Origin: Serratia marcescens
Lineage (GTDB): Bacteria > Pseudomonadota > Gammaproteobacteria > Enterobacterales > Enterobacteriaceae
Assembly: GCF_001902635.1 (NCBI RefSeq)
Contig: NZ_MJAO01000006.1
Location: 62,001-126,000, forward strand
Direction of reading: 5' to 3'
Length of the DNA stretch: 64,000 nt
In this document: in pieces, positions 53,186 to 61,454 of the stretch
How the letters are laid out: every line of letters starts with the position of its first letter
Position numbering within the stretch: the first letter of the stretch is position 1
Notes under the pieces: model-generated
Told to the model about the DNA's origin: nothing
The model's database searches: none
Seen by the model: the letters and a program-made list of their open reading frames with translations, nothing else
Position numbers and translations under genes: made by a program

Positions 53186-53218
53186 TCGCCGATTCACCGT
53201 CCGCGGTGAAGCGCTCTG

Positions 53219-53247
53219 AAAAACCAGCCTGCGGGCTGGTTTTTTTA
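53219..53247 (+). terminator. Intrinsic terminator after deaD
   Basis: ACCAGCC / GGCTGGT (53223-53229 with 53234-53240), TGCG loop, A run before and TTTTTTT after. Confidence 0.93.
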
Positions 53248-53331
53248 TGCCTGAAAGTTGCCGTCAAACACCCCTGAATGGCGTATGATTCACAAGGTTT
53301 TTTCTTACGGATGATATGCACGGGAGATGCC

Positions 53332-54546
53332 ATGAGTTGGCAGCAGTTCAAATCTCAATACCTGGTGCGCTTTTGGGCGCCGCTGCCGGCGGTGATTGCC
53401 GCCGGGATCCTTTCTACCTACTACTTTGGCATGACCGGCACCTTCTGGGCGGTGACCGGCGAGTTCACCCGCTGGGGCGGCCATGTGCTGCAATGGTTCG
53501 GCCTGCACCCTGAACAATGGGGCTATTTCAAGGTCATCGGTCTGCAAGGCACGCCGCTGGAGCGCATCGATGGGCGCATGATCATCGGCATGTTCGCCGG
53601 CTGCATCGCCGCCGCGCTATGGGCCAACAACATCAAGCTGCGCCAGCCGCAGCACCGCATTCGCATCGTGCAGGCGCTATTGGGCGGCATTATCGCCGGC
53701 TTCGGCGCGCGCTTGGCGATGGGCTGCAACCTGGCGGCGTTCTTCACCGGCATTCCGCAGTTCTCGCTGCACGCCTGGTTCTTCGCGCTGGCGACCGCCG
53801 CCGGCTCCTGGTTCGGCGCCAAGTTCACGCTGCTGCCGATGTTCCGTATTCCGGTCAAATTGCAAAAGGTGCAGGCTGCCGCGCCGCTGACGCAGAAGCC
53901 TGAGCAGGCGCGTCGCCGCTTCCGCCTGGGCATGGCGATCTTCGGCCTGGCGGTGGCCTGGTCGCTGTGGACGCTGTTCGATGCGCCGAAGCTCGGCATC
54001 GCCATGCTGTTCGGCATCGGTTTTGGTTTGCTGATCGAGCGTGCGCAGATCTGCTTCACCTCGGCGTTCCGCGACCTGTGGATCACCGGCCGCACCCATA
54101 TGGCGAAAGCCATCATCATCGGCATGGCGGTGAGCGCCATCGGCATCTTCAGCTACGTGCAGCTTGGCGTGGCGCCGAAGATCATGTGGGCCGGCCCGAA
54201 TGCGGTGTTGGGCGGCTTGCTGTTCGGCTTCGGCATCGTGCTGGCCGGCGGCTGCGAGACCGGCTGGATGTACCGCGCGGTGGAAGGGCAGGTGCACTAT
54301 TGGTGGGTCGGCCTGGGCAACATCATCGGCGCTACGCTGCTGGCCTATTACTGGGACGATCTGGCGCCGGCGCTGGCGACCGACTACGACAAGATCAACC
54401 TGCTCGACACCTTCGGCCCGATCGGCGGCCTGTTGGTGACTTACCTGCTGCTGGCGCTGGCCTTCGCCGCCATGCTGTGGTGGGAGAAACGCTTTTTCCG
54501 CGCCCGGCCTGAGGCGCAGGTGGTGAATTTGAGGAGCATGCCATGA
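53332..54546 (+). CDS. yedE: YeeE/YedE family membrane transporter YedE
   Basis: 404 residues from ATG 53332, aligning with E. coli YedE (MSWQQFK...). About ten transmembrane helices in two YeeE/YedE halves, each with a conserved Cys: MGCNLAAFF and GGCETGWMY. Relatives import thiosulfate (YeeE/TsuA), and YedE-YedF pairs have been linked to sulfur or selenium handling; the substrate here is not established. The stop overlaps the yedF start by 4 nt (ATGA). In E. coli this pair lies far from deaD. Confidence 0.9.
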   Translation: MSWQQFKSQYLVRFWAPLPAVIAAGILSTYYFGMTGTFWAVTGEFTRWGGHVLQWFGLHPEQWGYFKVIGLQGTPLERIDGRMIIGMFAGCIAAALWANNIKLRQPQHRIRIVQALLGGIIAGFGARLAMGCNLAAFFTGIPQFSLHAWFFALATAAGSWFGAKFTLLPMFRIPVKLQKVQAAAPLTQKPEQARRRFRLGMAIFGLAVAWSLWTLFDAPKLGIAMLFGIGFGLLIERAQICFTSAFRDLWITGRTHMAKAIIIGMAVSAIGIFSYVQLGVAPKIMWAGPNAVLGGLLFGFGIVLAGGCETGWMYRAVEGQVHYWWVGLGNIIGATLLAYYWDDLAPALATDYDKINLLDTFGPIGGLLVTYLLLALAFAAMLWWEKRFFRARPEAQVVNLRSMP

Positions 54547-54782
54547 AAGAAACCACGATAGTGCCGGACTACCGGCTGGACATGCTGGGCGAGCCTTGCC
54601 CGTATCCTGCGGTGGCGACGCTGGAGGCGATGCCGCAGCTGAAGCCGGGGGAAATTCTGGAGGTGATCAGCGATTGCCCGCAGTCGATCAACAACATTCC
54701 GCTCGACGCGCGCAACCACGGCTACAAGGTGCTGGATATCCAACAGGACGGCCCGACCATCCGTTATCTGATCCAGCGTTAA
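54543..54782 (+). CDS. yedF: TusA-like sulfur-carrier-type protein YedF
   Basis: 79 residues with the TusA/SirA fold and the CPYP motif (Cys19-Pro20) in GEPCPYPAVATLEAMPQL, followed by SDCPQSINNIPLDARNHGY. TusA proteins carry sulfur as a persulfide on the motif Cys. Coupled to yedE, which suggests it accepts the sulfur or selenium species brought in by that transporter; this is inference. Confidence 0.92.
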   Translation: MKETTIVPDYRLDMLGEPCPYPAVATLEAMPQLKPGEILEVISDCPQSINNIPLDARNHGYKVLDIQQDGPTIRYLIQR

Positions 54783-54788
54783 CGCCGA

Positions 54789-54816
54789 GGCGGTGGGGAA
54801 CCCCACCGCCTTTTCG
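54789..54816. terminator. Terminator after yedF (shared with yhbW)
   Basis: Perfect 10-bp arms GGCGGTGGGG / CCCCACCGCC (54789-54798 with 54801-54810), then TTTTCGCTTTTT. Lies between convergent yedF and yhbW. Confidence 0.85.
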
Positions 54817-54820
54817 CTTT

Positions 54821-55834
54821 TTATCCCTTCACGATGTCGCCTTGCACTCCGGCGACAATCTCGAACGAACGCAGCCGCGCCTGATGATCGAAGATCTGGC
54901 CGTTGACCATGATCTCGTCGGCGTCGGTTTCGCGCAGCAGCGTCTGCAGCCCGTGGCGCACCGTGTTTTCATTGCCGACGATAGACATCCTGAGCGCCTG
55001 TTCGACGCCGTACTGCTCCCCGGCGGTCCACAGCGCGTGGATGTTATCCACCGGCGGCGGCAGCGGGCCGGGCGATCCGCGGCGCAGGTTGATGAACTGC
55101 TGCTGCATCGAGCTGAACAGGAAGCGCGCATCGCTATCGCTGTCGGCGGCGATCACGTTGACGCAGACCATGGCGTGCGGTTGCGCCAGCTGTTTGGACG
55201 GTTTGAAATTCTCGCGGTACAGCTGCAGCGCCTGGAACAGCATATCCGGGGCGAAATGCGAGGCGAAGGCGAACGGCAGGCCAAGCTGTGCCGCCAGCTG
55301 CGCGCTGTAGAGGCTGGAGCCGAGCAGCCAGAGCGGCACGTGCAGCCCCTGGCCCGGCACCGCCTGCACCGGCTGGCCGGGCTGCGCGTCGCAGAAGTAG
55401 TTTTGCAGCTCCTGCACGTCGCGCGGGAAGGTATCCACATCGCCGGAAAGGTGGCGGCGCAGCGCCATCATGGTGCGCTGGTCGGTGCCGGGCGCACGGC
55501 CCAGCCCCAGATCGATGCGGCCGGGGTAAAGCGATTCCAGCGTGCCGAACTGTTCGGCGATCACCAGCGGCGCATGATTCGGCAGCATCACGCCGCCGGA
55601 GCCGAGGCGAATACTCTGGGTGCCGGCGGCCAGGTAGCCCAGCAACACCGAAGTGGCGGCGCTGCCGATGCCGGTCATATTGTGGTGTTCCGCCAGCCAG
55701 TAGCGTTGGTAGCCCCAGCGTTCGGCGTGCTGTGCCAAATCCAGCGAGCAGTGGAAAGCGTCGCGCGCTTTGGCCCCTTGCGGGATCGGGGATAAATCCA
55801 GTACCGAAAGCGGTACGGCAGTGTTTTCAGTCAT
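54821..55834 (-). CDS. yhbW: Luciferase-like flavin monooxygenase YhbW
   Basis: 337 residues from ATG 55834 (an ATG at 55846 is also in frame; neither has a strong ribosome site). Bacterial luciferase-like fold: [51 protein letters not shown] and [28 protein letters not shown]. Homologous over its length to E. coli YhbW, whose substrate is unknown. In E. coli mtr lies between deaD and yhbW; here yedEF is in that place. Confidence 0.88.
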   Translation of the reverse strand: MTENTAVPLSVLDLSPIPQGAKARDAFHCSLDLAQHAERWGYQRYWLAEHHNMTGIGSAATSVLLGYLAAGTQSIRLGSGGVMLPNHAPLVIAEQFGTLESLYPGRIDLGLGRAPGTDQRTMMALRRHLSGDVDTFPRDVQELQNYFCDAQPGQPVQAVPGQGLHVPLWLLGSSLYSAQLAAQLGLPFAFASHFAPDMLFQALQLYRENFKPSKQLAQPHAMVCVNVIAADSDSDARFLFSSMQQQFINLRRGSPGPLPPPVDNIHALWTAGEQYGVEQALRMSIVGNENTVRHGLQTLLRETDADEIMVNGQIFDHQARLRSFEIVAGVQGDIVKG

Positions 55835-55888
55835 GACATCGTCCATCAGAGAGTGAATCGCTTAAAGGGCGATTGCAGGAGTCTGCAT

Positions 55889-55918
55889 ACTAAAAGGCCG
55901 AAAATAATGCATTTTAGT
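55889..55918. promoter_or_regulatory. Inverted repeat between yhbW and the HlyD operon
   Basis: ACTAAAA (55889-55895) and TTTTAGT (55912-55918), an exact 7-bp inverted repeat with a 16-bp gap, in the AT-rich divergent region. It could be an operator for either gene; nothing else supports it. Confidence 0.3.
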
Positions 55919-56014
55919 GTTAAAAGCATAATCCAATTTATAGTTATAAAAGAGGAGATATGTGCTTGTGATATCCTCATGAGAGCACTGGTGTTTTTTG
56001 GAGCAATTTGAGAT

Positions 56015-56065
56015 ATGGAAATGATGATCCCCGCCCGCCGCTTACCGTTCCGGGAGCCGACATAA
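56015..56065 (+). CDS. Possible 16-codon leader ORF coupled to the HlyD-like gene
   Basis: ATG 56015, peptide MEMMIPARRLPFREPT, stop TAA 56063-56065 overlapping the ATG of the HlyD-like gene (TAATG). A GGAG stretch lies 11 nt upstream, which is rather far. The exact overlap suggests translational coupling, but the ORF is very short and could be chance. Confidence 0.25.
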   Translation: MEMMIPARRLPFREPT

Positions 56066-57036
56066 TGAAAAAAAAGACGCTGTTTACCCTGTTGCTGATG
56101 GTAGTGGCGATCGCACTGGCGATCTTGTTCCGCGCGCATAATCAGGATCTGTTACTGCAGGGTGAAGTGGATGCGCCCGAAGTGATCGTCGCCTCCAAGG
56201 CGAAAGGCCGGGTGATTGAACGCCTGATTGAACGCGGCGACGATGTAAAAAGCGGGCAGCTGATCATCCAACTCGACAGCCCGGAACTGATGGCGCAGCT
56301 GCGTTCCGCGCAGGCGACGCGCGACGAAGCCAAGGCGCAGCTCGATCAGTCGCTGCATGGCACCCGTGAAGAGAGCATCCGCAACCTGCGCGCCAATCTG
56401 GCGCAGGCCGAGGCGCAATACCGCAACGCGCAGAACGACTACAACCGCAACCTGAGCGTGGGCGGCAAGGGCTATATCTCGAAGTCTGAGCTGGACGCTT
56501 CGCGTCGGGCGCGCGACACCGCCTTCCAGCAGGTGCAGGCGGCCAAGGCCAACCTGGACGAAGGCATCAACGGCGACCGCGTCGAGCTGCGGCAACAATA
56601 CGCGGCGGCGCTGCGGGTGGCGGAAGAGAACCTGCTGCAGATCCAGGCGCAGAGCGACGATCTGCAGGTGAAAGCGCCGGTGGACGGCGAAGTGGGGCCG
56701 ATCCCGGCCGAGGTAGGCGAACTGCTGAATGCCGGCAGCCCGCTGGTGACGCTGATCCGGGTGCCGGATGCCTACTTCGTGTTTAACCTGCGCGAAGACA
56801 TCCTGGCTCATGTGCGCAAAGGCGACAAGGTCAAGCTGCGGGTGCCGGCGCTGAAAGACAAAATGATCGACACCGAGGTGCGCTACATCGCGCCGCTGGG
56901 GGATTACGCCACCAAACGCGCCACCCGCGCCACCGGCGACTTCGATCTGAAAACCTTCGAAGTGCGCCTGTATCCGTCACAGCCGGTGGACGGCCTGCGT
57001 CCGGGGATGAGCACCTTATGGCAATGGAAAGAGTAA
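56065..57036 (+). CDS. HlyD-family membrane-fusion (periplasmic adaptor) protein
   Basis: 323 residues from ATG 56065. N-terminal anchor helix (about 4-22), a lipoyl-type half motif (APEVIVASKAKGRVIERLIERGDDVKSGQLI), an alpha-hairpin (about 75-200) and the second lipoyl/beta-barrel part (VKAPVDGEVGPIPAEVGELLNAGSPLV). Such adaptors link an inner-membrane exporter to the outer membrane. The size and helix pattern resemble YhiI/YbhG-type adaptors. It overlaps the next gene by 19 nt, starting an operon with two ABC-2 permeases. Confidence 0.88.
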   Translation: MKKKTLFTLLLMVVAIALAILFRAHNQDLLLQGEVDAPEVIVASKAKGRVIERLIERGDDVKSGQLIIQLDSPELMAQLRSAQATRDEAKAQLDQSLHGTREESIRNLRANLAQAEAQYRNAQNDYNRNLSVGGKGYISKSELDASRRARDTAFQQVQAAKANLDEGINGDRVELRQQYAAALRVAEENLLQIQAQSDDLQVKAPVDGEVGPIPAEVGELLNAGSPLVTLIRVPDAYFVFNLREDILAHVRKGDKVKLRVPALKDKMIDTEVRYIAPLGDYATKRATRATGDFDLKTFEVRLYPSQPVDGLRPGMSTLWQWKE

Positions 57037-58172
57037 GGGCCGGCTGGCGCTGCTTCAGTCACGCGTTCGACAAAGAGTGCCGCGTCGCCTTTCGTAGCCC
57101 GGTGGTACACTGGTTGAGCTGGATCTTTCCGCTGATCCTGTTTGGGCTGATCAGCAGCAACTTTTCCGAAGGCACGCTGCTCGATTTGCCGGTATCGGTG
57201 GTGGACAGCGATCACAGCCCGCTGTCCAAATCGCTGACGCGCCGGCTGGACGCCGGTTCGCACGCCCACGTCGAAGCCTACGGCGGCGGGCTGCCGGAGT
57301 CGCTAAACCGCCTGCGCAGCGCGCAGGATTACGCGTTGCTGTATATCCCGCCGGATTTCGAGGCCAACGCGCTGTCGGGCAAGCAGCCGAGCGTGGTGAT
57401 GTACTACAATGCGCTGTTTTACGGCGCCGGGCTGTACTCCACTCAGGATTTCGGCGGCCTGATGAACGAAATCAACGCCAGTACCCGCAGCATCATTGCC
57501 ACCGAAATGGGCAAAACGCTACCGCCGCTGGCGGACGTGACGCTCTCTTACGGTAGCCTGTTCAACGCCAGCGGCAGCTATATCTATTACCAGCAGTTCG
57601 CCGCCACCATCCACCTCCTGCAGCTGTTCGTGGTGACCTGCATGATCTACGTGTTGGCGCGCAGCAAGTCGCTGCTGCAGGCCAGGCCGTTCAGCCTGGC
57701 GCTGCTCGGCAAACTGGCGCCTTACACCCTGTGTTTCACCAGCCTGCTGATGGTGGAGATCGCGGCGCTGGTGGGGATTTTTGACGCCCGCGTCAGCGGC
57801 AATCCGCTGTTTATGCTGATGATCGGCCTGTTTTACGTGATGGCGGCGCAGAGCATCGGCCTGCTGTTGTACACCTTTACCGGCAGCACTATCACCGCTT
57901 ACAGCCTGATCGGTATTTTGGTCAGTATCGCGATGACCTTCTCCGGCATGGCGGTGCCTGAGCTGTCGATGCCGCTGCCGGCGCGCATCATTTCCAACAT
58001 CGAACCGCTGACCCACGCGCTGTACGCGATGTTCGACGTGTTCCTGCGGCAGGTGCACGCCAGCGCCATCTTCAGCGTGTGCGCGCTGCTGGCGGTCTAT
58101 CCGCTGGTGGCCGCGCTGCTGGTGCGTAATCGCCTGCCGGCGCGGTTGGCGAAAGAGGGGAACGCCGGATGA
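57018..58172 (+). CDS. ABC-2 type permease, first of pair (YhhJ-like)
   Basis: 384 residues. One N-terminal helix (about 27-46), a periplasmic domain of about 150 residues starting with LPVSVVDSDHSPLSKSL, then five or six helices (about 185-375). This matches the ABC-2 family with a large external loop (YhhJ, YbhS, YbhR). Such permeases normally need a cytoplasmic ATPase, yet neither flank of the operon encodes one. Two adjacent ATGs (57018, 57024) are possible starts. The stop overlaps the next gene by 4 nt. Confidence 0.85.
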   Translation: MAMERVRAGWRCFSHAFDKECRVAFRSPVVHWLSWIFPLILFGLISSNFSEGTLLDLPVSVVDSDHSPLSKSLTRRLDAGSHAHVEAYGGGLPESLNRLRSAQDYALLYIPPDFEANALSGKQPSVVMYYNALFYGAGLYSTQDFGGLMNEINASTRSIIATEMGKTLPPLADVTLSYGSLFNASGSYIYYQQFAATIHLLQLFVVTCMIYVLARSKSLLQARPFSLALLGKLAPYTLCFTSLLMVEIAALVGIFDARVSGNPLFMLMIGLFYVMAAQSIGLLLYTFTGSTITAYSLIGILVSIAMTFSGMAVPELSMPLPARIISNIEPLTHALYAMFDVFLRQVHASAIFSVCALLAVYPLVAALLVRNRLPARLAKEGNAG

Positions 58173-59308
58173 AGCTCTATTGGCAAACCTTCGTTAAGGT
58201 GCTGCTCGGCATGTTGGAGCGGCCGGTGTGGCTGATGCTGATCCTGTCGCTGTGCATCATGAGCATGGTGTACGCCAACCGCACGGTGTGGGATCTGCCG
58301 GTGGGGGTGGTCGATCAGGATCATAGCACCGCCAGCCGCCAGCTGATCCGCCAACTGGACGCCACCTCCAAGATCGCTATTGAAACCTACGACAGCCTGG
58401 AGCAAGCGCAGCGCGATCTCAGCTGGCGCAAACTGTTTGCGGTGATCATCATGCCGGTGGATCTGGAGAAGAAGATCCTCAGCGGGCAGAACATCGTGGT
58501 GCCGGTGTACGGCGACGCCACCAACCGCCTGGCCAACGGCCAGATCCAACAGGACGTGGTGGCGGTTTATCAGCAGTTGCTGACGCAGTACAACAACGGG
58601 TTGTTGCTGCGCAGCGGCTTCAGCGAACGGCAGGCGCAGGTGCTGCTGACGCCGATATTGGGGCAAACGCTGGACGTGTTTAACCCCGGCATCAGCTTTG
58701 CGGCGATCATCTTTCCCGGCCTGCTGGTGATGCTGTTGCAGCACTCGCTGCTGATCGCCTGTATTCGCGTCAACATCGCCATGAAGAGCATGCCCGGCGG
58801 CAAGGCACCGCTGGCGGCGCACCTCGGCGGGCTGACGGCGCTGCTGCCAATTTGGCTGTTTCTGTCGATCGTGCTGTTCGTGCTGTGGCCGTGGGTGTTG
58901 GGCTACCGGCAGACGGCGAACATCGCCGAATTGCTGCTGCTGACCTTCCCGTTTTTGCTGGCGGTGTTGGGGTTGGGCAAGCTGGTGACGGAGTGCCTGC
59001 GCAGCGTCGAGATGATCTACCTGACGCTGGCGTTCATCACCACGCCGATCTTCTATCTGTCCGGCACCATCTGGCCGCTGCAGTCGATGCCGGGCTGGGT
59101 GCGCGCCATCTCGTACAGCATTCCCTCCACTTGGGGCACCAAGGCGATCGCCGGCGTCAACCAGATGGGGCTGTCGCTGAATGAAGTGTGGGGCGACGTC
59201 GTGATGCTGCTGATGCTCGGCGTGGTCTATACCTTGCTGGGGTTCGGCGTGGGCTTTTTACGCAACAGCGCGGCGCTGCGCGGGATGTTCAGGAAGCGGC
59301 GGGCGTAA
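58169..59308 (+). CDS. ABC-2 type permease, second of pair (YhhJ-like)
   Basis: 379 residues with the same plan as its neighbour: first helix about 18-35, external domain opening with LPVGVVDQDHSTASRQLIRQLD, then membrane helices about 175-365 ending in a short basic tail. The VVDxDHS signature is shared by both proteins, so they probably arose by duplication and work as a heterodimer. ATGA overlap with the first permease. Together with the HlyD protein it forms an export unit of unknown substrate; the expected ATPase gene is missing. Confidence 0.85.
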   Translation: MKLYWQTFVKVLLGMLERPVWLMLILSLCIMSMVYANRTVWDLPVGVVDQDHSTASRQLIRQLDATSKIAIETYDSLEQAQRDLSWRKLFAVIIMPVDLEKKILSGQNIVVPVYGDATNRLANGQIQQDVVAVYQQLLTQYNNGLLLRSGFSERQAQVLLTPILGQTLDVFNPGISFAAIIFPGLLVMLLQHSLLIACIRVNIAMKSMPGGKAPLAAHLGGLTALLPIWLFLSIVLFVLWPWVLGYRQTANIAELLLLTFPFLLAVLGLGKLVTECLRSVEMIYLTLAFITTPIFYLSGTIWPLQSMPGWVRAISYSIPSTWGTKAIAGVNQMGLSLNEVWGDVVMLLMLGVVYTLLGFGVGFLRNSAALRGMFRKRRA

Positions 59309-59323
59309 CCAACGCCGCCGCGT

Positions 59324-59959
59324 TTAACCTCGCGCGGCGGCGGCCGACATGGCGCCGACCAGCTCGGCGATCTGCGCGATCTCTTGCGGTTGCAGCGCGT
59401 TTGCGCCCAACCTTCGCAACAGCGCCTCGCGCGCGACGGCGAAGGCCAGCGCCTGACCGAGAATGGCGTGGGCGCGCAGAATATTTTCCTTCAATTCCGG
59501 TTGATCGCCGCGGATCGCCGTGACCAGTTCGCTTACGGCATGATGCAGCGGCGAGAATAAGCGGGTATGCAGAGCGTCGAAATCCGCGCTGGGCTGCAGC
59601 TGCTCACGCGCCAACAGCAGGCTGCTTGCCGCAGAGGTTTCCGAGCCCAGCAAGGCGGTGACGAAATCTTGCATCAGTGCCTGCAGGGCGGCGGACGGCG
59701 GCTGATCGGCGGCCGGGCGGCGGGGTAATGCCAAACGTTGGACGATACCCGTGGCTACGTGTTCCAGAACCGCCAAATACACGCCTTCCTTACCGCCAAA
59801 ATGATAGGGAATGGCGGACTGATTCACCCCTGCCGCTTCGGCCAGTTGGCGGGTGCGTACGCCTTCCAGCCCCTGTTTGCTGAACAGGCTCAAGCCTGCC
59901 CGGATCAGCCGTTCCTGGGTTTCTCGGGTACGCTCATTGAGCCTGTCCTGATTCTGCAT
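59324..59959 (-). CDS. TetR-family regulator, CecR (YbiH)-like
   Basis: 211 residues. N-terminal TetR helix-turn-helix (about 12-60: ETQERLIRAGLSLFSKQGLEGVRTRQLAEAAGVNQSAIPYHFGGKEGVYLAVL), then a helical ligand-binding domain resembling the CecR C-terminal family. E. coli cecR regulates ybhGFSR, which encodes an HlyD protein, an ATPase and two ABC-2 permeases, so a regulator of this type beside an HlyD plus two-permease operon fits. It is convergent with that operon and 27 nt downstream of the M24 gene, so it is probably cotranscribed with the latter. Confidence 0.87.
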   Translation of the reverse strand: MQNQDRLNERTRETQERLIRAGLSLFSKQGLEGVRTRQLAEAAGVNQSAIPYHFGGKEGVYLAVLEHVATGIVQRLALPRRPAADQPPSAALQALMQDFVTALLGSETSAASSLLLAREQLQPSADFDALHTRLFSPLHHAVSELVTAIRGDQPELKENILRAHAILGQALAFAVAREALLRRLGANALQPQEIAQIAELVGAMSAAAARG

Positions 59960-59986
59960 TGAAACACTGTCTCCTGATTATCGATG

Positions 59987-61243
59987 TTAACCGTCTGCAA
60001 ACATCAGTCGGGTAGAGTTCACATTCAGCGCCACGCCGCCCGTTTCGCCGACCAATACCGTACCGCCGATGTTGGCCATGTGCCTGCCGAAAGCGCAGTT
60101 GGGTTCAAACGCGAAGCACATGCCCGCCAGCAGCGGCAGTTCACGCCCCACGGTAGGCAAGCGCCTGAGCTGCACATAGTGGGCGGCCTCGGGAAGAGTC
60201 TCGATGCCTGGCGCGGTGCCGAAACCGACCGGGCCATAAGGGTTGAGGCTATGGATCAGCGGATGCACATGCCAACCACCGGCGGCCAACAGCGGCTGTT
60301 CCATGGCGTCGACCACGTCGCCGAAGGTGTTACCCACGCGTAGTGCCCGTAGCCCCAACTCGTAGCTTTCCCTGGCAACCTCTGCGGCGCGCAGGATCTC
60401 CGCATGCACTTCGCCGATGGCGACGGCGGCCTGATGCTGAGTTTCCATCATACCGTACAGCGCGAAGATCTCCGACAACACCAGGTCGCCTTCTTGCAGC
60501 ACTCGCGGCGCCTGCGCGCGGTATTGCCAGGCGGGCGGCCCCCACCCTACATACTCAGGGCCGGATCCCAGCAGCAATTCTGCGGTATAGCCGCCCATCG
60601 AGAAGCAGGTCGCCGTCACCGCCGCCACCAACTCCGCTTCGGAAACGCCGGGTTTGGCGGTCGTGCGCAGCGTTTCACTCATCGCTTCGCCGATTTGCGC
60701 GGCATAGCGCACCAACGTGAGCTCTTCCCCGCTCTTTACCGAGGCGCGCCGGAAGAATTCGCGGTAGACCGGCACCCAATTGGCCGTCGGGAGCGCCTCT
60801 GTCAATCCCTGCAGCGTGCGAGCGGGCATGGCGCCGTCGAAGTAGAAGGGGGGATAGGGTTCCAGCCCGATAATGCCGATACGGGCTCCCGCCAGGTGGC
60901 GTTCGGCCAGCCAGGCGCCGACGTCGCGACCGGTTTTACCGACGAACAGCTGTGCCGCGCTGATCCACTGCAGATCGCCGCGTAACGACGCCTGCAGGTG
61001 ATCGGCCACCATCATTGAGGCGAAAGTGTAAACGCGCGGCGATTCGTCGCCGACGAAAACGACGATCGAACCGGGACGATCGTTGGTGAAGTAACAATCC
61101 GGCGCGAAGCCGGCGGGGGCCGCCGCTTCCCGATCGCCGTAAACGATCAGGGCCGCGAGATTTTCCGTTTGCATGATATCCCGCGCCAGCTGCCAACGGC
61201 GGTCGCGTTCGGCCAGGGATAACGGTTCAGGGGGCTTTAACAT
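59987..61243 (-). CDS. M24 family (creatinase/aminopeptidase P-like) protein with altered metal ligands
   Basis: 418 residues from ATG 61243, chosen for GAGGAG 7 nt upstream; the frame runs to 61297. N-terminal creatinase-type domain (about 1-170), then a pita-bread C-terminal domain. Against the M24 metal-ligand pattern Asp-Asp-His-Glu-Glu, I read SEIFALYG (Glu for the first Asp), GMMETQ (Thr for the second), a His in HSLNPYG, FAFEPN (Glu kept) and IGGTVLVG (Gly for the last Glu). Three of five ligands appear changed, as in metal-independent creatinases. Substrate unknown. Confidence 0.8.
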   Translation of the reverse strand: MLKPPEPLSLAERDRRWQLARDIMQTENLAALIVYGDREAAAPAGFAPDCYFTNDRPGSIVVFVGDESPRVYTFASMMVADHLQASLRGDLQWISAAQLFVGKTGRDVGAWLAERHLAGARIGIIGLEPYPPFYFDGAMPARTLQGLTEALPTANWVPVYREFFRRASVKSGEELTLVRYAAQIGEAMSETLRTTAKPGVSEAELVAAVTATCFSMGGYTAELLLGSGPEYVGWGPPAWQYRAQAPRVLQEGDLVLSEIFALYGMMETQHQAAVAIGEVHAEILRAAEVARESYELGLRALRVGNTFGDVVDAMEQPLLAAGGWHVHPLIHSLNPYGPVGFGTAPGIETLPEAAHYVQLRRLPTVGRELPLLAGMCFAFEPNCAFGRHMANIGGTVLVGETGGVALNVNSTRLMFADG

Positions 61244-61284
61244 GTCGTTACTCCTCATCGTGCTCATTGAATGACGCTTAAAAA

Positions 61285-61306
61285 TTAATTCATTCAAATG
61301 AATTAA
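61285..61306 (-). promoter_or_regulatory. Perfect palindrome upstream of the M24-tetR operon
   Basis: TTAATTCATT-CA-AATGAATTAA, an exact 10-2-10 inverted repeat (61285-61306) starting 42 bp upstream of the M24 start codon. It is the right size and symmetry for a TetR-dimer operator, so autoregulation by the CecR-like protein encoded in the same operon is the likely reading. Confidence 0.6.
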
Positions 61307-61454
61307 TCAAGTGTTCGCGTAATGAGCAGCGCGGACAATGATTCGCGATGTGACTTATCGAGAGCGGTAAAGTGAACAATGTCGAAGAAGGTAGGGGGAT
61401 CGTACCGTATAAAACACGTACCGGCGGCATCCCTGCAACCGGCACGTTAAGCTG

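Noticed and set aside
51245-53197. 650-codon open frame opposite deaD
   Set aside because: Same artefact: low-complexity Thr/Val/Ala stretches mirror the Arg/Gly-rich DeaD tail; no recognisable family.
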